Program-made: the position numbers and the translations under genes
The notes under the pieces: model-generated
What the model was told of the DNA's origin: nothing
The model's database searches: none
Seen by the model: the letters and a program-made list of their open reading frames with translations, nothing else
Source of the DNA: Caulobacteraceae bacterium
Lineage (GTDB): Bacteria > Pseudomonadota > Alphaproteobacteria > Caulobacterales > Caulobacteraceae
Reading direction: 5' to 3'
Assembly (NCBI GenBank): GCA_947501315.1
Contig: CANMXH010000139.1
Location: 1 to 6,034, forward strand
DNA length: 6,034 bases
Shown here: positions 1 through 5,583 of the stretch, in pieces
Numbering within the stretch: position 1 is the first letter of the stretch
How the letters are laid out: each line of letters opens with the position of its first letter

Positions 1-72
1 AACGACGGTCACGGCCGCGGTCCAGACCAGCGGCACCTTGATGTTCTCGAACGGTCCGTCGCGAAACGCCAC
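1..72 (-). CDS. mreC: Rod shape-determining protein MreC, N-terminal fragment (cut by window edge)
   Basis: Reading leftwards from a GTG at 72-70, an open frame of 24 codons runs off the window edge and begins (M)AFRDGPFENIKVPLVWTA. A short polar stretch is followed by the start of a hydrophobic segment (VPLVWTAAVTVV), which fits the cytoplasmic tail and single membrane anchor of MreC. MreC is the periplasmic scaffold that links MreB filaments to the elongation-phase peptidoglycan enzymes. The GTG start is supported by a purine-rich GAGGAAGG about 7 bases upstream on the minus strand (80-87). The gene lies directly downstream of mreB in the same orientation, the conserved mreBC order. The identity rests on this position and on the N-terminus; the periplasmic domain lies outside the window, so the call is likely but not certain. 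Confidence 0.8.
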   Translation of the reverse strand, partial: MAFRDGPFENIKVPLVWTAAVTVV

Positions 73-211
73 GGCGCGCCTTCCTCAGAAAAAGGGAATC
101 AGCGGGACGCCCCCGGCCGATCTGGGCAGCCTATCGCAAAATCCGTGCCTTTTGGGAACCGGCTTGGACGCAACGATAGAGGGGATTTGCAGCCTTTGTT
201 CGGCCGGACCC
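73..211 (-). other. mreB-mreC intergenic gap, no clear terminator
   Basis: These 139 bases separate the mreB stop codon from the mreC start. A 6-bp inverted repeat (TCGGCC at 200-205, GGCCGA at 218-223) spans the mreB stop codon, but no T-run follows it on the minus strand, so it is not a standard intrinsic terminator. The only T-rich stretch in minus-strand sense (about 88-95) sits just before the mreC ribosome binding site, with no hairpin next to it. I see no small ORF with a credible start here. Read-through from mreB into mreC is the simplest reading; a separate mreC promoter cannot be excluded. Confidence 0.4.
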
Positions 212-1252
212 CTAGAGGGCCGAGTCGAGCACGCCCTTCATCCAGCGCGGATGCTCCAGCACCCGGCCGCAACCGATGGCCACGCAGGACAGCGGATCGT
301 CGGCGACCGAGACGGGCAGGCCCGTGTGGTCGCGGATTTCGGCATCCAGGCCGCGCAGCAGGGCACCACCGCCGGTGAGCATGATGCCCTTGTCGGCGAT
401 GTCGGCGGCCAGTTCGGGCGGGGTGGCTTCCAGCGCGACCTTCACGGCCTCGACGATCTGGGAGACGGGTTCCGCAAGGGCTTCCGCCGCCTGACGCTCG
501 GAAATGCGGACCTCGCGGGGCACGCCCTGCATCAGGTCGCGGCCCTTGACGTCGATCGACAGGCCCTCGCCGTCGGCCGGGATGCGGGCGGTGCCGATGT
601 CCTTCTTGATGCGTTCGGCGGTGGTCTCGCCGATCAGAAGGTTATGGTTGCGGCGCATGTAGGAGATGATCGCCTCGTCCATCTTGTCGCCGCCGACGCG
701 GACCGAGCGAGAATAGACGATGCCCGAGAGCGACAGCACGGCCACCTCGGTGGTGCCGCCGCCGATGTCTACGACCATGGAGCCGGTGGGCTCGTGGATC
801 GGCAGGCCGGCGCCGATCGCGGCGGCCATGGGCTCGTCGATCAGGCCGACGCGGCGGGCCGAGGCGTTGAGGCAGGAATCGTTGATCGCGCGGCGTTCGA
901 CGGCGGTGGCACCGGACGGCACGCAGACGATGACCTTGGGGTTCACGAAGCCCTTGCGGTTATGAACCTTGCGGATGAAGTGTTTGATCATCTCCTCGGC
1001 GACTTCGAAGTCGGCGATGACCCCGTCGCGCATGGGACGGATGGCTTCCATGTGGCCGGGGGTGCGGCCCAGCATCTGCTTGGCCTCGATGCCGACGGCG
1101 TGCACGATCTTGCGGCCGCCGACGTTGCGCAGGGCAACCACGGACGGCTCGTTCAGCACGATGCCCTTGCCCTTCATATAAATCAGGGTGTTGGCGGTGC
1201 CGAGGTCGATGGCGATGTCGTTGGAGATCGCGCCAAAAATGCTGGAGAACAT
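212..1252 (-). CDS. mreB: Rod shape-determining protein MreB (bacterial actin)
   Basis: A complete 346-residue actin-family ATPase that polymerises under the inner membrane and directs lateral peptidoglycan synthesis with MreC, MreD, RodA and PBP2. Visible motifs: phosphate-1 loop DIAIDLGTANT (residues 12-22), a connecting region with VCVPSGATAVERRAI (109-123), LIDEPMAAAIGAG (137-149) containing the likely catalytic Glu140, phosphate-2 loop VVDIGGGTTEVAVLS (160-174), and adenosine-binding IMLTGGGALLRGLD (290-303). The length is the family norm. The start at 1252 gives the usual N-terminus, MFSSIFGAISND, with a short hydrophobic lead likely to touch the membrane. No Shine-Dalgarno motif is obvious directly upstream (CGGACCC before ATG), so initiation may not depend on one. 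The gene heads the mreB-mreC cluster and has a long upstream leader. Nothing in the protein looks damaged. Confidence 0.98.
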   Translation of the reverse strand: MFSSIFGAISNDIAIDLGTANTLIYMKGKGIVLNEPSVVALRNVGGRKIVHAVGIEAKQMLGRTPGHMEAIRPMRDGVIADFEVAEEMIKHFIRKVHNRKGFVNPKVIVCVPSGATAVERRAINDSCLNASARRVGLIDEPMAAAIGAGLPIHEPTGSMVVDIGGGTTEVAVLSLSGIVYSRSVRVGGDKMDEAIISYMRRNHNLLIGETTAERIKKDIGTARIPADGEGLSIDVKGRDLMQGVPREVRISERQAAEALAEPVSQIVEAVKVALEATPPELAADIADKGIMLTGGGALLRGLDAEIRDHTGLPVSVADDPLSCVAIGCGRVLEHPRWMKGVLDSAL

Positions 1253-1313
1253 GGGTCCGGGATACCGTTCGTTCGGGCCTTGGAGGGGCGGGCGTCAGTC
1301 TCGATCCGCTTCG

Positions 1314-1331
1314 GCGACGCCCCGGCGTCGC
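1314..1331. repeat. Perfect 8-bp inverted repeat in the mreB leader
   Basis: GCGACGCC, two spacer bases (CC), then GGCGTCGC form a perfect palindrome about 62-80 bases upstream of the mreB start codon. All-GC-rich arms would make a very stable hairpin in a transcript, with the tip opening to a small loop. No T-run follows on either strand, so it is not an intrinsic terminator. It could be a protein-binding site, an RNA structure in the mreB leader, or chance in GC-rich DNA. Confidence 0.5.
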
Positions 1332-1484
1332 GCATCCCCACGCGCCGCCTCCTGATCGTTATCGCCTGACCGACCTTGGCGCTCGTTTGCCCTTGTGCGA
1401 GGGCGATTACAAGCCCCGTCGCCCGGCGAGATGCATTCAGAAGGTGCCAAGCTGCGCCTTTGGGGCGGTCTCACCAGAACGTGA

Positions 1485-1503
1485 CGCCGAACCGCTTCGG
1501 GCG
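1485..1503 (-). terminator. Possible hairpin terminator after the TVP38-family gene
   Basis: CCGAA (1487-1491) and TTCGG (1496-1500) pair around a CCGC loop, with two further pairs beyond a one-base bulge. The hairpin starts 7 bases past the TGA stop of the membrane protein gene, a typical place for a terminator. It lacks a T-tract on the minus strand, so it would be weak or Rho-assisted, or may not terminate at all. Confidence 0.25.
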
Positions 1504-1509
1504 CAGCTG

Positions 1510-2226
1510 TCAGTCGGCGCCGGAGGCCCGCTCCCGCCGTTTGACCAGTTCGCGAACCCCCAGCATCAGCCCCAGCCAGACGACGGCGACACCCGCCAGG
1601 ATCAGCGAGGTCCAGACACCGTCCCCGCTGACCGCCGAGACCACCGCCCCGCCGAAGAAGGCGACCAGGGCGGTCTTGGGCAGGACGCCGAGGGCGCAGC
1701 CGGACAGGAACCGCCAGAACGAGGCCCGCGCCGCGCCGAAGGCCATGTTGACGACGATGAAGGGGGCCGAGGGCACATTGCGGATCATGAAGCTGGCGTA
1801 GAAGGCGTTCTTGCCGACAAAGCCCTTGAGCCGGCCCATGGTCTGCCCGCTGAACCGGTCGACCAGCCGCGCCGTCGGCCCCCGCCCCAGCCAGTAGGTC
1901 ACCCCCGCCGAGGCCACGGTCGCGGCCCAGCTGTAGACGAAGCCCAGCGACGGCCCGAAGGCGACGACACAGGCGGCGATCAGGATGAACTGCGGCGCCC
2001 CGATGAAGGCGGCGACGATGAACAGGACAATCGTGGCGGCGAAGGCCCAGGGACTGCCGCGATAGCCCTGCAGCCAGGCCTCGAGGTTCTCCTCGGCCGC
2101 CAGTCCCAGCTGGCTCTTGCCGAGCGCCAGCAGGCCCAGCGTCGCGCCGAGCAACAGCGCGGTCGCCAGCACGGCCCGCCAGCGGCGGGCTTCCATGTTG
2201 AGGATGAAGTCGAGGAGGCGGCGCAT
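1510..2226 (-). CDS. TVP38/TMEM64 family (DedA-like, VTT domain) membrane protein
   Basis: A 238-residue inner-membrane protein of the SNARE-associated/VTT (DedA-like) family. Members of the wider DedA superfamily are linked to lipid (undecaprenyl phosphate, phosphatidylethanolamine) flipping and membrane homeostasis; a specific substrate cannot be read from this sequence. Hydrophobic segments lie at about residues 18-36, 60-76, 78-100, 152-165, 172-198 and 205-224. The family core is seen as GAPQFILIAACVVAFGP (76-92) followed by a Gly/Ala-rich stretch ending in YWLGRG (111-116), and as the re-entrant-loop-like IRNVPSAPFIVVN (148-160) with the conserved Arg and two prolines. The C-terminus is basic (VKRRER), as expected for a cytoplasmic end. 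The ATG at 2226 is the first start and has no strong ribosome binding site; residue Met11 is an alternative. The gene is divergent from the aminotransferase gene and in line with mreB, 257 bp upstream of it. Confidence 0.88.
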   Translation of the reverse strand: MRRLLDFILNMEARRWRAVLATALLLGATLGLLALGKSQLGLAAEENLEAWLQGYRGSPWAFAATIVLFIVAAFIGAPQFILIAACVVAFGPSLGFVYSWAATVASAGVTYWLGRGPTARLVDRFSGQTMGRLKGFVGKNAFYASFMIRNVPSAPFIVVNMAFGAARASFWRFLSGCALGVLPKTALVAFFGGAVVSAVSGDGVWTSLILAGVAVVWLGLMLGVRELVKRRERASGAD

Positions 2227-2324
2227 CCGGCCCGAATTAGCACCGCTGTTCGCCCCGGGCGAGCGCGCACGGTTTGATCAGGCTTTCGCATCTGCGTAAT
2301 GAAGTCATCCGCCCGGGAGTCGCC
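2227..2324. promoter_or_regulatory. Divergent promoter region between membrane protein and aminotransferase genes
   Basis: These 98 bases must carry the start signals of both divergent genes. On the plus strand TTGATC (2274-2279) and CGTAAT (2295-2300) resemble a -35/-10 pair, but the 15-base spacer is short and both hexamers are imperfect. The aminotransferase ribosome binding site GGGAG (2316-2320) closes the region. Only the region, not the exact promoter, is well supported. Confidence 0.35.
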
Positions 2325-3530
2325 ATGTCCAGCCTGCAGTCCTCCGCCCTCGCCCGCGTCAAGCCGTCGGCCACCCTCGCCGTGACCGCCCGGGCGCGCG
2401 AGCTCAAGCGCGAGGGGCGTGATGTGATCGGCCTGGGGGCCGGGGAGCCGGACTTCGACACGCCGGAGAACATCAAGGAAGCGGCCATCGCGGCCATCCG
2501 GCGCGGCGAGACCAAATACACCGACGTTGACGGCCTGCCCGAGCTGAAGGCGGCCGTGGCGGCGAAATTCGCCCGCGAGAACGGCCTGACCTATGCGGTG
2601 AACCAGATCCATGTGGCCCCGGGTGGCAAGACGGTGATCTACAACGCCCTGCTGGCCACCCTGTCGCCGGGCGATGAGGTGATCGTGCCGGCTCCCTACT
2701 GGGTCTCCTACCCTGACATGGTGCTGCTGGCCGGCGGCGAGCCGGTGCGGGTGGTCGGGCATGAGGCCGACGGCTTCAAGCTGAAGCCCGAGGTGCTGGA
2801 GGCGGCGATCACGCCGCGGACCCGATGGCTGATCCTGAACTCGCCGTCGAACCCCAGCGGCGCGGCCTATACGGGCGACGAACTTGAGGCGCTGGCCGCC
2901 GTTCTGCGCCGCCATCCGCAGGTCTGGATCCTGACGGACGACATGTATGAGCACCTGATCTACGGCGACTTTGATTACAGGACGATCGCCCAGGTGGCGC
3001 CGGACCTCTACGACCGGACCCTGACGGTCAACGGCGTGTCCAAGGCCTATGCCATGACCGGCTGGCGCATCGGCTATGCGGGCGGGCCCAAGCCGCTGAT
3101 CGATCTGATGCGCAAGGTGGCGGGGCAGACGACCTCCAACCCCTCGTCGATCAGCCAGTGGGCGGCGGTCGAGGCGCTGAACGGGCCGCAGGACTTCATC
3201 GCCGAGCGGGCGAAGCATTTCGAGGCACGGCGCGATCTGGTGGTGTCGATGCTGAACCAGGCGACGGGCATACGCTGCGCCGTGCCGGAAGGCGCCTTCT
3301 ATGTCTATCCGTCGATCGAGGGGCTGATCGGCAAGACGACCGAGGGCGGGGTGACGATCGACAGCGACGATACCTTCGCCACCGAATTGCTGGATGCCGA
3401 GGGCGTGGCGGTGGTGCAGGGCTCGGCCTTCGGCCTGAGCCCCTATTTCCGCATCAGCTATGCGACGTCGGAGGCCGTGCTGGAGGAGGGCTGCCGCCGG
3501 ATCCAGCGGTTCTGCGCGGGGTTGCGCTAA
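2325..3530 (+). CDS. aatA: Pyridoxal phosphate-dependent aminotransferase, aspartate aminotransferase type
   Basis: A complete 401-residue fold-type I, class I/II aminotransferase of the kind annotated as aspartate transaminase (subgroup I-beta) in alphaproteobacteria. It would exchange the amino group between aspartate and 2-oxoglutarate in the cytoplasm, using PLP. Visible landmarks: LGAGEPDFDTP (37-47), substrate and cofactor loop YWVSY (125-129), SPSNPSG (173-179) with the PLP-binding Asn176, TDDMYEH (204-210) with the Asp pairing to the pyridine nitrogen, SKAYAMTGWRIGYAGG (239-254) with Schiff-base Lys240 and Arg248, and YFRISYA (374-380) with the carboxylate-binding Arg376. The ATG at 2325 is chosen because GGGAG sits 4-5 bases upstream and because it gives the usual N-terminus (SSLQSSALARVKPSAT); an in-frame TTG at 2274 would add 17 residues with no family resemblance. 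Related enzymes may also act on prephenate or aromatic substrates, so specificity is less sure than family. Confidence 0.95.
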   Translation: MSSLQSSALARVKPSATLAVTARARELKREGRDVIGLGAGEPDFDTPENIKEAAIAAIRRGETKYTDVDGLPELKAAVAAKFARENGLTYAVNQIHVAPGGKTVIYNALLATLSPGDEVIVPAPYWVSYPDMVLLAGGEPVRVVGHEADGFKLKPEVLEAAITPRTRWLILNSPSNPSGAAYTGDELEALAAVLRRHPQVWILTDDMYEHLIYGDFDYRTIAQVAPDLYDRTLTVNGVSKAYAMTGWRIGYAGGPKPLIDLMRKVAGQTTSNPSSISQWAAVEALNGPQDFIAERAKHFEARRDLVVSMLNQATGIRCAVPEGAFYVYPSIEGLIGKTTEGGVTIDSDDTFATELLDAEGVAVVQGSAFGLSPYFRISYATSEAVLEEGCRRIQRFCAGLR

Positions 3531-3593
3531 AATCACTTTTTGATTTCTATTTCAACTTCGAATACCGTTGCGGCCTCGTGGCGGAGGCCTATC
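3531..3593 (+). promoter_or_regulatory. A/T-rich promoter and possible operator of the HTH-PIN operon
   Basis: The gap after the aminotransferase stop is markedly A/T-rich against its surroundings. TTGATT (3540-3545) and TACCGT (3563-3568) are separated by 17 bases and form a plausible -35/-10 pair, placing the transcript start about 20 bases before the ATG at 3594. TTGA (3540-3543) and TCAA (3552-3555) form a short inverted repeat with an 8-base centre overlapping the proposed -35; it could be an operator for the HTH protein encoded next, which fits the autoregulation usual in toxin-antitoxin operons. GGAGG (3583-3587) is a strong ribosome binding site 6 bases before the start. The ribosome binding site is clear, the promoter is plausible, and the operator is a guess. 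Confidence 0.4.
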
Positions 3594-4040
3594 ATGACCC
3601 AGCAACTGGAACCGACGGCCCTGAACGCGGCCTTCGCCGAACGTCTATTGTGGGCATGCAACAACGCGGGCGTGCCTTCTCTCCACCATGGCCGCTTGCG
3701 CTGGGTCCGTGATCAAATGGAGCGTCGCTTCAACGAGCAAGTGACTGACGAAGGCGTTCGCAAATGGTTCTCTGGTAAAGTGTTTCCCCGCCCCGGAAAG
3801 TTGATTATGCTCGCTGCCATTCTCGGCGTCGACGCAGGCTGGCTCTCAAATGGTCCCGGCGCCGCCTTCGTCGAGGAGAAAGTCGCTCCCTTTCGACATT
3901 CCAAACCACCCGTAGAAGGCGACCGGGGGCGGTTCATACTGGATCGCATTCGGGAAGAGCTGGGCGGGACGGTCACCGTCATGCCAGGCGTCGATCTGAC
4001 GGAACCCACTGGAGAAATCTGGGACGCAGAGCGTGACTGA
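3594..4040 (+). CDS. Xre/repressor-like helix-turn-helix protein, probable antitoxin
   Basis: A 148-residue protein whose first ~88 residues resemble the DNA-binding domain of phage-repressor/Xre-type regulators: AFAERLLWACNNAGVP (13-28), a middle stretch leading to TDEGVRKWFSGKVFPRP (51-67) that matches the recognition-helix pattern of this family, then LIMLAAILGVDAGWLSNGP (70-88). A variable linker follows, then a C-terminal region with a basic helix (RGRFILDRIREELGG, 111-125) and an acidic tail that includes VDLTEPTGEIWDAE (133-146). The ATG at 3594 is preferred over an upstream TTG at 3540 because GGAGG lies 6 bases before it. The gene overlaps the following PIN-domain gene by 8 bp, so the two are probably translationally coupled. 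From that context I infer an antitoxin that represses its own operon and neutralises the PIN protein through its tail. Codons such as CTA, TTG, ATA, GTA, CGA and TCT are more common here than in the neighbours, suggesting acquisition. A plain regulator is the alternative reading. Confidence 0.75.
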   Translation: MTQQLEPTALNAAFAERLLWACNNAGVPSLHHGRLRWVRDQMERRFNEQVTDEGVRKWFSGKVFPRPGKLIMLAAILGVDAGWLSNGPGAAFVEEKVAPFRHSKPPVEGDRGRFILDRIREELGGTVTVMPGVDLTEPTGEIWDAERD

Positions 4041-4446
4041 ACGCCCAATCCTGCTCGACACCTGCGCGGCGCTCTGGCTCGCGGCGGGGGAGATGAAGAG
4101 CCCCGCGTTGGACGAAGTCCGATCGACCCTCTCCGCCGGGACATCCGTCCTCGTGTCTCCGATCACCGCGTGGGAAGTCGGCGTGCTGGTTTCCAAGCGA
4201 CGGATCGCCCTCGCCATGCCGGTGCTGACCTGGTTCGAAGCTTTGGTGGGGGCTGGCATTGATCGCGCCGAGCTGTCGCCCGCAGTCCTCGTCGCCGCGA
4301 CCGAGCTCAACGCGCCGGGGCTCCGTGACCCGGCCGACCGGATCATCGCCGCGACCGCGCGCGCCTTCCACTACAGGCTTATGACCCGTGACCGGCCGTT
4401 GTTGGAGTTCGCAGCCGCAGGGCATGCTTCCGCGATCGCGTGCTAA
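4033..4446 (+). CDS. vapC: PIN-domain ribonuclease toxin, VapC family
   Basis: A 137-residue protein spanning a single PIN domain, the usual size for VapC-type toxins, which are Mg2+-dependent endoribonucleases cutting tRNA, rRNA or other RNA when freed from the antitoxin. The acidic active-site set is visible: ILLDTCAALWLA (6-17) with Asp9, SPITAWEVGVL (42-52) with Glu48, LRDPADRIIAATA (97-109) with Asp99 and Asp102, and LMTRDRPLL (116-124) with Asp120. The DPADRIIAATA and TRD blocks match the Sll0205-like PIN subgroup. No key residue is missing, so the enzyme looks intact. The start is a GTG at 4033, 8 bases inside the end of the HTH gene (GTGACTGA), giving translational coupling that favours antitoxin made first. 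The stop lies 3 bp from the end of the convergent prenyl synthase gene. The family call is firm; its target RNA is unknown. Confidence 0.9.
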   Translation: MTERPILLDTCAALWLAAGEMKSPALDEVRSTLSAGTSVLVSPITAWEVGVLVSKRRIALAMPVLTWFEALVGAGIDRAELSPAVLVAATELNAPGLRDPADRIIAATARAFHYRLMTRDRPLLEFAAAGHASAIAC

Positions 4447-4449
4447 TGA

Positions 4450-5478
4450 TCAGGCCGCCCGGCTGACCGCGAAATCGGCCAGTTGATCCAGCGCCTCGCG
4501 CCAGTCGCTGGCCGGAAGCGCCCGCAGGGCTGACTTGGCGAGGTCGGCGTATTCGCCGGCCGTGTCGAGGGTGGCGTTGAGGGCCCCCGTGCCGACGACC
4601 AGTTCGCGCGCCCGGCGGAAATCGTCCTCGGTGCGCTGTCCCTTGTTGATGGTACGATCCCAGAAGGCGTCCTCGCGGCCGCGGGTGCGGGCGGCGGCCA
4701 ACAACAGGGGCAGGGTCACCTTGCCCTCCCGGAAGTCATCGCCGGTGTTCTTGCCCAGCGCAGCGGCGTTGCCGCCGTAGTCCAGCGCATCATCGGCCAG
4801 CTGGAAGGCAAGACCGAGGTTCAGGCCATAGGCGCGCAGGGCCTCGACCGAGACTTCATCGGCACCCGCACCCACAGCACCAGCCTCGGCGGCGGCCGCG
4901 AACAGTTCGGCCGTCTTGGCCGAGATGATTTGCAGATAGGTGTCCTGATCCAGATTCAGGTCGTGGGCGCGCGTCAGCTGCAGCACCTCGCCCTCGGATA
5001 TGACGCTGGAGGCCCGGGCAAGGATCCCCAGCGCCCGCATCTGGCCGGTCTCGACCATCAATTCGAAGGCGCGAGCGAACAGGAAGTCGCCGACGAGCAC
5101 ACTGGACGGTGCCCCCCAGATCAGATGGGCGGCGACCTTGCCGCGCCGCAAGTCTGACACATCGACCACATCGTCGTGCAGGAGGGTAGCCGTGTGGATG
5201 AACTCAACCGCTGCCGCCAGCTTGAACGGGGCGGAAATGTCGCAGCTCGCGCCCGAGGCGCGGGCGGCAGCGATGGTCAGCAGGGGCCGCAACCTTTTGC
5301 CGCCGGCAGAGATCAGATGCTCGGCCAGCCGCGGGATGACCGGCACCCGGGACTGCATCCGGTCGAGGATCAGGGCATCAACGGTTGCCATATCGAGCGT
5401 CGCCAGCCGCACGAGCGGCTCGACACTCCCCTTCGGGCGGGGCTCGGCAACGGTCACAGCGGCCAACGGGAAACTCAT
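4450..5478 (-). CDS. ispB: Long-chain polyprenyl diphosphate synthase (octaprenyl/decaprenyl type)
   Basis: A trans-isoprenyl diphosphate synthase of 342 residues that extends farnesyl diphosphate with isopentenyl diphosphate to make the ubiquinone side chain. Visible motifs: GGKRLRP (59-65), first Asp-rich motif in FIHTATLLHDDVVD (93-106, DDVVD at 102-106) followed by RRGK (111-114), GDFLFARAF (130-138), KTAELF (188-193), and second Asp-rich motif FQLADDALDY (225-234, DDALD at 229-233) followed by GKNTGDDFREGKVTLPLL (242-259). Small residues (Thr98, Ala97) before the first Asp motif, with no bulky aromatic there, fit a long-chain product. Alphaproteobacteria mostly make Q10, so decaprenyl is likely, though chain length cannot be read directly. 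The start at 5478 (MSFPLAAV) gives a family-like length; an upstream in-frame ATG at 5568 would add 30 residues without resemblance. Neither start has a good ribosome binding site, so the N-terminus is uncertain. Confidence 0.95.
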   Translation of the reverse strand: MSFPLAAVTVAEPRPKGSVEPLVRLATLDMATVDALILDRMQSRVPVIPRLAEHLISAGGKRLRPLLTIAAARASGASCDISAPFKLAAAVEFIHTATLLHDDVVDVSDLRRGKVAAHLIWGAPSSVLVGDFLFARAFELMVETGQMRALGILARASSVISEGEVLQLTRAHDLNLDQDTYLQIISAKTAELFAAAAEAGAVGAGADEVSVEALRAYGLNLGLAFQLADDALDYGGNAAALGKNTGDDFREGKVTLPLLLAAARTRGREDAFWDRTINKGQRTEDDFRRARELVVGTGALNATLDTAGEYADLAKSALRALPASDWREALDQLADFAVSRAA

Positions 5479-5583
5479 CGAAACGGCGGCGCGAGGGAGA
5501 ATCGCGCCCGAAAACACAGCCACCGCCTTGCCGGACGGCGATGCCGCGCACAATGGTGATCGCTCCATGAAGGGTCAAGCCGC
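5479..5583. promoter_or_regulatory. Divergent region between ispB and methyltransferase gene
   Basis: With the preferred starts, 105 bases separate the two divergent genes, and both promoters should lie here. The prenyl synthase frame stays open back to 5568, so part of the region could be coding if the longer start is used. I could not identify clear -35/-10 hexamers. GAAGGG at 5569-5574 serves as a ribosome binding site for the rightward gene. Confidence 0.35.

Larger units (their letters stand above)
1253..1509 (-). promoter_or_regulatory. mreB upstream leader / promoter region
   Basis: These 257 bases lie between the stop of the upstream membrane protein gene and the mreB start. They must hold the mreB promoter unless mreB is transcribed with the gene before it. 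I could not pick out a convincing -35/-10 pair by eye; TTGTAATCG around 1405-1415 on the minus strand is the most A/T-rich patch but lacks a matching -35. The stretch contains a perfect inverted repeat (1314-1331) and a small hairpin just after the upstream stop codon (1485-1503), listed separately. No credible small ORF on either strand was recognised. Confidence 0.4.

Noticed and set aside
38..1369. Plus-strand open frame of 443 codons over the mreB gene
   Set aside because: It is antisense to an unmistakable mreB, has a low-complexity Gly/Ala/Asp/His-rich product with no recognisable domain, and fits the long spurious frames common opposite GC-rich genes.
1387..2277. Plus-strand open frame of 296 codons across the mreB leader and the TVP38-family gene
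   Set aside because: The product is Arg/Gln/Gly/Pro-rich and motif-free, and the opposite strand encodes a clear multi-pass membrane protein.
2274..2324. N-terminal extension of the aminotransferase from TTG 2274
   Set aside because: The 17 extra residues do not resemble the family, no ribosome binding site precedes the TTG, and ATG 2325 has GGGAG at good spacing.
1980..3536. Minus-strand open frame of 518 codons opposite the aminotransferase and running into the membrane protein gene
   Set aside because: Its product is rich in Arg, His, Gln and Gly with no motif, and it overlaps two well-supported genes in other frames; a GC-bias artefact.
3514..3545. Possible intrinsic terminator at the end of the aminotransferase gene
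   Set aside because: The GCGC/GCGC stem is only 4 bp and the T-run (3537-3541) lies about 9 bases beyond it, so the geometry is poor; the T-run fits better as part of the next promoter region.
5479..5568. 30-residue N-terminal extension of the prenyl synthase from ATG 5568
   Set aside because: It adds residues not expected in the family and has no ribosome binding site; the start at 5478 gives a usual length, though this cannot be settled by eye.
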